From positions 15,802,180 through 15,866,179 of the forward strand of contig JAJEKV010000018.1 in the NCBI GenBank assembly GCA_021234155.1: a DNA stretch of 64,000 bases, given 5' to 3'. The stretch is from Isoetes taiwanensis. Its lineage: Eukaryota; Streptophyta; Lycopodiopsida; Isoetales; Isoetaceae. A program made the position numbers and the translations under genes. Below, piece by piece: positions 20,939-30,127 of this stretch. Within the stretch, counting starts at the first letter, position 1, and each line of letters opens with the position of its first letter. The notes under the pieces were generated by a model. The model saw only the letters and a list, made by a program, of their open reading frames with translations. It had not been told where the DNA came from and did not search any database.

Positions 20939-21692
20939 GTGGCGATTCTCCCTTCTACCACCTGTCAGGCGGGGACAACACCCAGCCACCAGCCCATTGG
21001 GGCTCTCTGTAAACCATCCCCAGCTGATGGGGCTTCCACCGAATCACATCCAAAAATTGGGGCTTCTGCCCTGCAAGAGGTAAATCAATCCAATATTTTG
21101 TCAGATAAGAGTTCTAGCCTAGCTACAAGAGTCTCTGTCTTACATAGCATAGACCACTCCCCTAAAGGGGCAAACGAAAATGGAGCAGGGCAGATAAAAG
21201 GAAGGGAAGATCAGGCTCCCATTGCATGCGTGAGTGCTCTTGGGGCCATCTATAAACTGAAAAACTCAATGTTAGGAGCAGAGGCGGGAGTTAGTGTGAT
21301 TGGGCGTAAACAATCCACTCAAGTAGAAATATCGACGCGAACCATGAGAGATGTAGCAACAAGAGTGAGTGAGAATGGGTAAAAGGATCCATGCGAACAA
21401 ATACATCGACTCAATTATGGAAGATGTAGTAACCGAAGCAGGCGAGAAAGCAATGGAAGCAAATAGTAAACTAGCGGAGTGCAGATCTGCAATATTGGCA
21501 GAAGCCTTACAGGAAGAAATACATAACGCAGAGATTTTTGCAAATAGGGGAAAGAATATTGGATCAGAGCATCATAATGATGGGAGTGAAGCTAGCCAAG
21601 GGAATTTTACAAAACAGGGTGAATCATTCAAAGGGTTCAAATTTGGAAAGGACAGGATTCCAGTGAGAATAGTGAACAAGCCGAGATTCTGA
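20939..21692 (+). pseudogene. LINE ORF1, N-terminal part (two frames)
   Basis: A 147-codon frame (20939..21382) and an overlapping 107-codon frame (21369..21692) are probably one coding region split by a frameshift near 21375. Composition is polar (Ser, Glu, Lys, Asn), typical of the disordered N terminus of LINE ORF1 proteins, and no fold-level motif is visible. The initiation codon is uncertain because the upstream GC-rich stretch (20872-20938) is also partly open. Assignment rests on position directly before the DUF4283-like domain. Confidence 0.45.
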
Positions 21693-21858
21693 GTGGATTC
21701 AAAAGCAAACCCATGCTACTAACGTAAGCACAAGAGTCACCGAGGCTCTCCAAGCATTCTGAGAAAGGTCTCGCTCGTAACCCCGGGTAGTAACTACAAA
21801 TCCGAAGCTGGATTGGTCAATGGCGAAATGTGGAGACGTAAGGTAATTTCCCCTGAAA

Positions 21859-22866
21859 TTGATCACGAGATGCACAAAAAGGTATTTGGAAAGTTTGATC
21901 TCGGGCCGGTTGGTGGGCTTCTTCTTTGGGGGCTTCTTGGACTTCTTGCAGTTACACTCATGGCTATCAGCCCACCTGAAGAGGTTAGGTTTGCCCCAAC
22001 ACCAATCGCTAAAGGCACTGGGTAACAACTTTTTTCTCATCATGTTTGACAGTGAAGCAGTTGTGGATAGATTAGTTGCCCGTGCAGCAGACCCATTTGC
22101 AGGAGGCTTCATTTTGTACCAGTTTTACACGCCAGGCTTTCTCCCTAATAAGCTTTCTGCTATCAAAATCCCTTGCTGGTTTGAAATAGAGTATCTTCCA
22201 CCAGATCTATTAGTCCCGGAGTTCCTAAAATCTATTGCCAACACGTTAGGCTCATATGTATCTCACTCTATTGCCAAAGGGCCTAGAATCTGTGTTGCTA
22301 TCACAGCCAACAAGCAGATCCCCAAAGGAGTGACTGTGAAAAGTGGAATGTGTTGCTTTAAGTTTTTACTCAAGCTATTAAATGGATGGGAAATAAGAAG
22401 GATGTTCCCCAATATGGAACTAGAAGAAGTGGTCAAACCTAGCCATGCAAACGTCAACGATCAAAATGCCTCTGAGGGCAATGACAGAGAGCAGGTGCAT
22501 GTGACTGAAGACGACACACAGAGACAAGCCCCTCAAGGGACACATGTTCCCCTCCAGGTTGCGGTCACTCCCCCTTTTACTCCTGCTCCCATACCAGCTT
22601 TCGCTACCCCTTCTTCATCCGGTGTGCCCGGAAACGCGACCCCGAGTGTGCCAAGTTCTAAAGTGGACACCTTGGGTGGGGAGACTCAATGGCAAGTGGT
22701 GGCCTCCAAACATGGTATAAGAGCTAGAAATCTGGCCAGGAAATCTAGAGGCTCCCATGACACGGTGAGAACTCAAAGTGTGCAGACTCTCTACAACCAG
22801 TGTCAGCTCTGTCTAAGTATATCTCAGAGGTATCTTCTATTGAGAAAGGGGTTCTCGCAGGTATGA
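21859..22866 (+). pseudogene. LINE ORF1, DUF4283-like RNA-binding domain
   Basis: A 335-codon frame whose first 170 residues follow the DUF4283 pattern: WLSAHLKRLGLP then LGNNFFLIMFDSEAVVDRL, DPFAGGFILYQFYTPGFLP, an IPCWFEIEYLPPDLL block and FLKSIANTLGSYV. Such domains occur in the first ORF of plant L1-type LINEs, where the product is thought to coat element RNA. The C-terminal half is Pro/Ser/Thr-rich. No zinc knuckle is seen. It is flagged as pseudogene because the upstream part is out of frame; the domain itself is open. Confidence 0.7.
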
Positions 22867-23137
22867 TAACCAAGAATACACAAGGAGCAAGGCTCCTTGA
22901 ATCGGCTCTGGGGAATCATAAAGGTAACTCCAATTGGGCGATCTTCGATCTGGTCGGTGGATGGCGTGGAGATGCTAGAGAACCCATTTGCTCTAATAGG
23001 TAAGAAAAAATAAGCTGGATGCAAATATGAATCCGTGATAACTTAGGTGAGATGAAAAGGAAGAAAAGCTTGACCTCTTCCTTTAGCAACTCCGTGATGA
23101 CAATGATATAGTTGGCCATTCCCACAACTTTCAACTT

Positions 23138-24415
23138 ATGATTATTGTCTCATGGAATTTGCGTGGCATCAAGGGGCGTTCTTAAGCGTGGGAAAGTGTT
23201 AGCAGCTATCAGGTCTATGAAGGCGGATGTCATCCTTCTGAAGAGCATAGGCTTCCGGACTTTGAGGCCAGGTCTATTGGCGGTTGGATTGGAGGTAATT
23301 ACTCCTCCTTTAGTTGTGCGGTGAAGGAACTAAAGGAGGCACTTGTATCTTATGGAAGGGACAAGTCCAAAAAGTATCAATATCTTGGGAAGTGGTAGAT
23401 GGCGGGTTGTAATTTTTTGAAACAAATAATTGTATGTGGGGCTCATCAACATTTATGCCTCTAATATACCCGGCAGAGAGGGCAGCTATGTGGAGAGAGA
23501 TTGAGCTCGGATAACTCATCAAGGTTTTGGAGTTGAAAATTAGATCCTTGGAGGGGATCTGAATATGACAGATGTATGGGATCAAAAAATTGGGCTGCAC
23601 AGGAATTTACTACAAGAGGAAGAAGTCACGTGGAACTCTCTTTTAAACAGCGTCGGCTTCTCCCTAATTCCGCCATCTAACGCTGCATTTTCCTGGTCTA
23701 ATAAACAGAAGGGGCATGACAGAGTATACTGCTTACTAGGCGGGTTCTACATGGCTAATAGGACAACCCTCCTTCATGGACCGGATGTTATGTTGAAGGA
23801 GAGCTTGCTTTCTCGCATTCAGACCATGTGCCACAAAAGCTAGTGTTGGAGAGTATCCCTACTAAAAGAAGAGGAGGGAATGTGCCTTTCAAGTTTAATA
23901 CCTCCCTACTTGGGAAGGAGGCATTCTGCAGACCCTTTAGGACTTTCCTGGCTTCTCTAACTAATACGGAATGCCTCCCTTCCATGAAGGCTTGGGTTAA
24001 AAAGATTAGCCTGATGAAAATGTGGATCAAGAAATGGGGCAAGGAGAAGTGCTTGAAATTCAAGAAGGAAAAGAATGCCGTGTATAACCTTCTAAGGGCA
24101 GTCAAGCAGGATCTGTTACTTGATCCCCATAACAGAGACAAGCAATCCTCAGAGGAGGAACTGGAAACAAAAGCCAAAGCTATTGAGGAGGAGGAAGCTA
24201 GGGGGTTGCGGTTGGTTCCCAAAACAAAATGGTGCAGCAGTGGGATCATGAAAACTCTAAGTGCTTCTTTAGAATGGCAGGGGCCAGATTAGCAGAGAAC
24301 AGTATCACTTCAATTAAGGATAACTGTCAAAATATGCTTACTGACCCCGGGGGTATCAAGGCGTTTATTCGGGACAGCTTTCAGGCTCAATTCAAAGCAG
24401 ACAATCTCCCATCCT
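23138..24415 (+). pseudogene. LINE ORF2 endonuclease domain and linker
   Basis: ATG 23138 opens MIIVSWNLRGIKGRS, the classic N terminus of the LINE exonuclease-endonuclease-phosphatase domain, and then stops at 23183. Later blocks are LGGDLNMTDVWDQKIG (about 23550, the 'GGDFN' motif), FSWSNKQKGHDRVYCLL, and SDHVPQKLVLES across a frameshift at about 23820 (the 'SDHxPI' motif). A Lys/Glu-rich linker (24000-24220) and a KWCSSG...FFRMAGAR block lead to RT. It once nicked the target for target-primed reverse transcription. Confidence 0.75.
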
Positions 24416-24539
24416 CTTATCAATCCCAAATCTCTCTTTGGTTGGCCCATTGATTGGGCACATAAGATTACGTGGATGACAACCAAACTTTATTACGTCG
24501 GTAGGGGTAGAAGAGGAGATATTTAAAGTACTATGCTCT

Positions 24540-26900
24540 TTGGCCTCTAGTAAGTCCCCGGCCCGATGGCTTTCCTCCTCGAATTCTTTGTGGAGTTCTG
24601 GGACGCTCTTGGATCAGACTTTGTGAAGGCTGTCTGGGGGGCTTGGTCCTCTTGCTCATTACATCCAACCATAGCGGCAGGATTCATCACCTTGGTCCCA
24701 AAAGTTTCTAGAGCTCTATCATTTGGGGAGTGGCATCCCATTGCATTAACAAATGTCTTATATAAGGTAATCATGAAAGGTATCGCCAACCGTCTTAAGC
24801 CTATCTTAAACATGGTTATTGGAAGGGAGCAATCGGCTTTTACCGCGGTAGATATATTTTGGACAATTACCTAGCGGCTAGAAGGAATGCATTGAATTAG
24901 GCAGTCTACACTGCAAAGCTATTGTGTACTTATTAAGATGGATTTTAGAAAGGCCTATGACTCCCTTGGGTGGGAGGGCTGCGAGAAGTGATGAGCCACA
25001 TGGGATTCAATAAGCGGTTCATCGACATCTCAATGGGAATGAACAAATTTGCCTCTGCATCTGTCTTGGTTAATGGTGAACCCTCTGGTCTCTTTGATCT
25101 CGGGGAAGGGTATTAGGGCGGGGGCTGCCGGCTTGCCCCATACCTTTTTTATTATGGCCAACCTTCTCACAAGGATGGTTAATCTCAAAGTCTCGGAAGG
25201 GGCATCGATTGGTGCAGTTTTCTTGAATCAAACCGAAAAACTCACAATCATGCAATGCGGATGACACCTTTATGTTCCTCGGTATGGCGATGGCAGCTTT
25301 CATTCCTTTAGTGAGATATTGATTCGTTTGAGGTTATATCAGGCATGGGGCTAAATGCCACCAAATGTCTTGTTTTATGGGCTTTAGAGGAGACATTGAC
25401 CCTCGTGCTAATGGATTGGGCTTCCGGTCGTGGGCTGCGGGGAAACAGTTAAGCTATTAGGTTTGCCCCTTTACATCTCGAGATAATATGAAGGGTCTCT
25501 GGGCTCCTATTTTAGACAAACTTGAAAAAGGTTGGGTTATGGTCTTCTAAAGGATTATCATGGAAGGGGAAGAGTAACAGATTGCTAATGCTATTTTGGC
25601 CAGCTCTCACATATATTCCTCGTCGTTGATGGTAGCCCAGAAAGGAATATATAATCAAATACAGGTTATCATTAGAAGTTCATCTGGGGGGGTATGGCTA
25701 ACGTTGCTTGGTCCGAGTTATGTAGAGATAAATGTGATGGAGGGATTGGATGTAAGGACCCTTTCACGCAGGCCCAAGCTCTGTCTGGAGAGTTTTACAA
25801 GGGGGTACATCTCCTGCTTTGGCATTTGTTAAACACTGGTTTGATCTGTGATCTGTGCAAGATTCAAGGAAAGCCATCTCTCCCTAGGGATGAACTAGGA
25901 GCCTCTTTTTGTAACTTTAAGGTGGCCCCTGGCACTTCCCCAGTCATGAGGCGTATTCTTCACGCTTGGAGGGAGGTGCAAACAGTATGCTCCCCCTTGA
26001 CTATACCTCAAGAGGCTGGGAAAGCTAGTATATTCTGGAACATTCACGTATGGGAAGAGAATGGACGTCCCTTGGCATTAGTTCATCCTCGCATCTTTAA
26101 GAAATGGCGAGACTATGGGATCCTAAAATTGCAGCATCTGTGGGAAAATGATAGATGGATCTCTTGGATGGAATTTAGACTCAAAGTGCAAAGAGCAGGT
26201 GAGGGAGATAGAAACATACTGCGAAAAATTCTAGATAATGTTAAGCTTCTTTTGGGGCCACCGGTCACGAGGAAAAGTGGTCCCGCGGTGTAAGGAGACA
26301 TACAATGTTGCAAGTATCTATCGGGCCCTCTCTGATGACTCTCCTCTTAAAGCAGAGGCTAGGCTTCAAGTGAATGGATGGGTGGCTAAGCTCCTCTTAG
26401 CAAACTCCCAGAAAACCTTATGCTCTAGGAGAATACAATTTTTTTAGATGGGAGGCTCTCCAAGGAGGTCTCAACACTAAAGTGAAGTTGGTCCATAGAG
26501 GAATTGTGTCCATGCACCAATGTCCTCTTGGGTGCCAAGCTAGCTTAATCTCTTTCACATCTCTTCTTCTGTCCAAAAATTATTGAATTCTGGTATTGGG
26601 TATGCCCCATTATGAGACTACATATACATCAACTTGGGTGGCTGAACGCTGTAATGATCTTGGACAGGGATTGTATTGATGCTTCCCTGGTTAGCGTGGC
26701 TCTATATGGAGACATCGGTGCGATGTCACTTTGGGGGGGGCAATCCATCTCTATTGAGAAACTTAAGAGTCTTTTCAACAAGGAAGTTGCTTTAATGGCA
26801 TTGTCCCACCATAGGAAGATGGGGATGAGTTACAATAACGGATTGGACAGAATTGGTAAGATTGAAGGATTTTATAACTACTTTAAGTGCTAGTGGATGA
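24540..26900 (+). pseudogene. LINE ORF2 reverse transcriptase and C-terminal domain (copy A)
   Basis: Blocks in order: FFVEFWDALGSDFVKAV; GFITLVPKV (the 'ITLIPK' block); FGEWHPIALTNVLYKVIMKGIANRLKPIL (the 'RPISLxNxxYKIxAKxLAxRL' block); KMDFRKAYDS (24932); a FDLGEG...GLP region (25090); and a NADD-type site disrupted by a frame change near 25255. Downstream an open frame 25694..26290 and a CPLGCQA zf-RVT-like stretch (26523) complete the C terminus. Multiple frameshifts. Several of these are repaired in copy B at the same position, so some may be sequence errors. Confidence 0.75.
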
Positions 26901-27169
26901 GCTCTGAGGACCTAGACTCTCATGATAGTTCTAATGGTGGAACAATCTGAGTTTAGTGGAGAAAGCAATCTGAGTAATCGATTAGATGGGGGTCTCTACC
27001 ATTATGTTGTTGTGGAAATAGGACTTTCCTTAGTACACACATCATTGATGCATAGAGAACCCGTGATAATAGCCCTAATGCTTCCCTATTTGTCCCACTG
27101 GGGACTCTCATCTTTATTATTATTATTAATAAAAAAAACACTCTTACAAAAAAAAAAAAAAAAAAAAAT

Positions 27170-27375
27170 TTTATTTTGTGCCCACCTAAGAACAATCTCA
27201 TCCGCAAAGATCTCGCCCTTAAAGATAAACAACCTCCTTCTCTTCCAAATTGACCATAAAAGCCCACCCACATGCGGATGAAAAGCTCAAGCTCGTAGTT
27301 TGGGCCAAGCATCGGGATAGATAGCAAGCAAAATTTGTTGGCTAGATCGAGATGTGCCAAATAGGGTCAACAATC
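27170..27375 (-). pseudogene. Second LINE C-terminal fragment (copy A, frameshifted)
   Basis: On the minus strand it encodes a GGLLWSIWKRRRLFIFKG block, the W-x-W-x-x-R-N-like segment near the C terminus of plant LINE ORF2, with IYPDAWPKLR-like sequence before it in broken frames. It abuts the poly(A) tail of the plus-strand LINE in opposite orientation. The copy at 51435..51642 is an intact 69-codon stretch. Confidence 0.55.
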
Positions 27376-27579
27376 AAGACCATAATCACCGGCCGCCACA
27401 CAAGAAAAACAATGCTCAATACTCTCAACCCTTTGCGACATAAAGGATGAGCTCGAACTGATTATCCATTTTATGGACCAACCTGATTCTGAGGTATCTA
27501 TGGATCACTTGCCACTACAAAACTACTACTTTGGGATGAAGCAGAGGCCAAAATAAATGATTTTTTGATTTTCTTTTTT
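27376..27579. other. Unassigned junction sequence
   Basis: Contains 'cactacaaaactactac' at 27512, which resembles a CACTA end but lacks subterminal repeats. Duplicated at 51647..51855 with many small differences. Confidence 0.3.
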
Positions 27580-28640
27580 GGCAAGAGGAATCTTTTTATG
27601 CTCTAGAAGATGCCGAATCTCTTTTTTGCAAACGAGCTCTTTCAAATTTTGGCTTTGAAATGGCATGTAAGGAAGTTGATGTGGCATGGGGGTATGATGA
27701 CTAGGCAAAGTAAGGGTGACATGGCAAACAAGGATGGTGATGTGTCACACAACTTGGCTTAGAATATTTTTTCTAGTCAAAACTTTGGGTGAGGTGGACA
27801 TGATGTGTGTGATGATGTGGAGGTTTGGTGATGATGTGGCATGATGATGTGTCACACTCATGGATTCAAACATGTATTTTGAAGATTTTTGCAAAATCAA
27901 ATTTCAATGTAGTGACACGCAATGATATGACATGGCAAAAATGGGTGACATATGTGGTGACTTGGCCCCTTTAGGTGGTTGTCATAGGTCATCTTAGACA
28001 TAAATGCATGAAATTTGCATTTCCTATAGGCAAATTTGACTTTGGGTGTTTCCCTTAGGAATCTTTACATTCTCTCCCTTTTGACTTATAGGAAGAGGGA
28101 GTTGATGTTTGACCATATGTTTGACCAAGCCAAGTGGAGTTTTTGTGCTTTGAATGATATGGCAATGGTATGGTGGGTGTGTGGAATGTGAATGACATGC
28201 AAAGGGAAGTTTTGACAAAAAAAAAATTTCAAGGCCAAATTTGACTTGGAGATGAGGTGTAGGCATGGAACTAGAGATGTCATGAGCATTATATCTTGCA
28301 AAGGGTAAGGAGGATGTGGATGGAAATCAAAGGGTGCAATCATGCCAAGAACCCAAATGATGCTATCACATACCAAAAAATCTTCAAGGGGTCTTCAATC
28401 CTTCAAACTTTGCTTGATTCTCCTTCATGCCTTGCTTGTGTGACCTTGGTCAAATGTCCTCACCTTGCTCTTCAAGTCTTCAAAGTGTGCAAGTATGGAT
28501 TCTCCTTGTATCTCTAAATTCAGATCAAAGTGTGAGAATAAGTATGAGAAATGTGCCTTGCTCTTCCATGTTGCCATAGCATGGCAAAAGACTCCTCCCA
28601 TGGAAGAAGAGGGACGCCGCTGAAAGACGAGGCCCCTTCT
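27580..28640. repeat. Dispersed repeat R2, copy 2
   Basis: Related to 2410..3490 and, as part of the large duplication, to 51860..52935. Same order of landmarks: 'gaatctttttatgctct', 'ttttgcaaa', GATGATGTGGCA-type words (27790-27850), 'tctagtcaaaactt', then CTTCAA/TTCTCC-rich sequence (28380-28510). Not coding. Confidence 0.65.
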
Positions 28641-28869
28641 TTTTTGTTCCTTTTTTTAATATAAATGTCCAATGACGTTTGATGGTTTTTTTTTCTTTCA
28701 CTTTATTTATGCTAAAGTTTTCTAATCAATGAATGCGTTTTGTTTTTTGCATGTACACTCCTAACAAAATGTGTTGCTCTTGCAAAACGATTTTCGCACC
28801 TCGTAGACATTTTAGGTAAGAATTTGAGTTTGAATAGGAGAACAAAATTTTAATGTTTTATTTAGGTTA
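28641..28869. other. AT-rich leader to the hairpin minisatellite
   Basis: T-rich with no ORF; nearly identical to the B copy. By analogy with CACTA fragment 1, where hairpin repeats lie between the subterminal region and the first exon, this may be CACTA 5' leader. Confidence 0.3.
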
Positions 28870-29290
28870 AAGAAAAACTTGGGGAGACTTGGGCAAGGGC
28901 ATGGTCGACTCCACCTTGAGTGGAGGGGACTAGATGTTCCGGATCCAAGCTCACCATTTACTCTTGTAATTTTGTTGATTAATGTATGTAGTTTAGAAAA
29001 AATTGGGGAGACTTGGACAAGGACATGGTCGACTCCGCCTTGAGTGGAGGGGACTAGGTGTTCGGGGTCCAAGCTCACCGCCTACTCTTGTTTATTTGTT
29101 TATTAATGTATTAATAAATAGGAATCTTTACGGGATTGGACAAGGGCATGGTCGGCTCCACCTTGAGTGAAGAGGACTTGGTGTACCGGGTCCATTCTCT
29201 ATTTAATTTATTACCTTCACCAACGGCTTGGACAAGGGCATGGTTGGCTCCACCTTGAGTGGAGAGGACCGGATGTGCCGGGTCCATAGC
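28870..29290 (+). repeat. Minisatellite of four hairpin-forming repeats (copy A)
   Basis: Four diverged units, each 'gacaagggcatggtcg.ctccaccttgag...' in type, then a 'gtgt.c.gggtcca' tail. Hairpin cores are at 28904..28930, 29028..29054, 29151..29177 and 29243..29269, each exactly 27 nt. Core arms are CTCCAC/GTGGAG with loop CTTGA and outer GTC/GAC. Unit 2 has CTCCGC/GTGGAG (a G-T wobble), unit 3 CTCCAC/GTGAAG (one mismatch), unit 4 an outer T-G wobble. Spacing is irregular (124, 123, 92 bp). Two relatives sit in CACTA fragment 1. Confidence 0.75.
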
Positions 29291-29615
29291 ACCTCCTTTT
29301 TTATATCTTGTTTGTTTCTTCAAATTTTAAACAAAAGGGAAAAATAAAAGGTTGGGTTAGTTAGGGGTTTGAAAAAATCGCATTATTGATTTTCGGGTTC
29401 CTAGTTAAGAATGCTGTTTTTTTTTTTAAATGTTAGGGCCGATGTCAAAGAAACACTAATATGGGGTGGTTAAGTACAAGAAAAAATTTCAGTAACTGGT
29501 TTTTAAAATAAATTTAAGAGGGAAATTAACTATTAAGAAAGTAGTTAAAGATTCATAATGAAGGTTTGAAAAAAGTCACAAAGCACGATTAATTAATCTA
29601 AATTGGTTTGTAGGT

Positions 29616-29960
29616 ATGGCCCCAAATGTGAAGACACAGATACTTAATGAGATTAGACGCGTGTTCATAAATGAGATTTGTGCTAACGAAAGTCCCAACC
29701 GAGAGATGCAAACTGGCCAACGTGTCGACCATTTTGTCAGACATATCAAAAGGAAGTGCCAATTTGAGTTAGCACCAAAATGGCCAGGCCAGGAGGAAAT
29801 GTTGACTTCTCTCCTTGACACACATGTAAAGTCAATGATTGGAAATCCCATGGACGAACTCAAGACATGTTTGAAGCATTCAGTGCAGCTTAAAAGTCCC
29901 AATGCTGAGGCTCATGTGAAGGAATCAGGGATAGGTTCAATATCAGACGCTTTATACTAA
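29616..29960 (+). CDS. Hypothetical ORF, 114 codons (copy A)
   Basis: Begins MAPNVKTQILNEIRRVFI just after a 'ggtttgtag' that could be a 3' splice site, and ends after GIGSISDALY. I do not recognise it. It is hydrophilic, mixed charge, without membrane segments or metal-binding motifs. The corresponding B copy (53907..54263) is identical for the first 108 codons; the two then part at a site where the B copy reads a few extra bases. Position after the CACTA-type hairpin repeats suggests an element-encoded or captured exon. A 108-codon antisense frame spans the same bases, so chance is possible. Confidence 0.4.
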   Translation: MAPNVKTQILNEIRRVFINEICANESPNREMQTGQRVDHFVRHIKRKCQFELAPKWPGQEEMLTSLLDTHVKSMIGNPMDELKTCLKHSVQLKSPNAEAHVKESGIGSISDALY

Positions 29961-29989
29961 TACATATGAATTGTATGATACGACACATA

Positions 29990-30110
29990 TTTGCCGTATA
30001 AAACATAAAAAATACGGCAAAAAAAAATTCCGGCGTCAGAAGATTTTCGCGTACGCGAAAACAACGTGAAAGCGTACGCGAAAATTTTTTCGCGTACGCG
30101 AACGCAAAAA
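29990..30110. repeat. Inverted-repeat and palindrome cluster (copy A)
   Basis: TTTGCCGTAT (29990) pairs with ATACGGCAAA (30012) over a 12-nt loop. TTTTCGCGTACGCGAAAA (30044..30061) is a perfect 18-bp palindrome. GCGTACGCGAAAA and TTTTCGCGTACGC (30072..30099) form a 13-bp stem with a 2-nt loop. An A-run follows. No protein is encoded. Confidence 0.75.
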
Positions 30111-30127
30111 AAAAAAAAAAAAAAAAA

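Larger units (their letters stand above)
20861..27168 (+). mobile_element. L1-like LINE, near full length, decayed (copy A)
   Basis: Order of parts: a GC-rich start (20875-20945), ORF1 with DUF4283-like domain, an apurinic-type endonuclease, RT, a zf-RVT-like C terminus, an (ATT)n stretch, and a 21-bp poly(A) at 27148..27168. Frames are broken repeatedly, so it is non-autonomous. Its 3' half from 24416 is repeated at 48665..51433. The 5' boundary is approximate and no target duplication was established. Confidence 0.8.

Noticed and set aside
27512-27530. CACTACAAAACTACTAC as the missing 5' end of the CACTA copy
   Set aside because: Only about ten bases agree with the terminal repeat, and none of the GTCGTTNAACGAC subterminal words follow.
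28870-29290. CRISPR-like array of regularly similar repeats
   Set aside because: Only four diverged units with unequal spacing, in plant transposon DNA; the shared part is a hairpin minisatellite also found in CACTA fragment 1.
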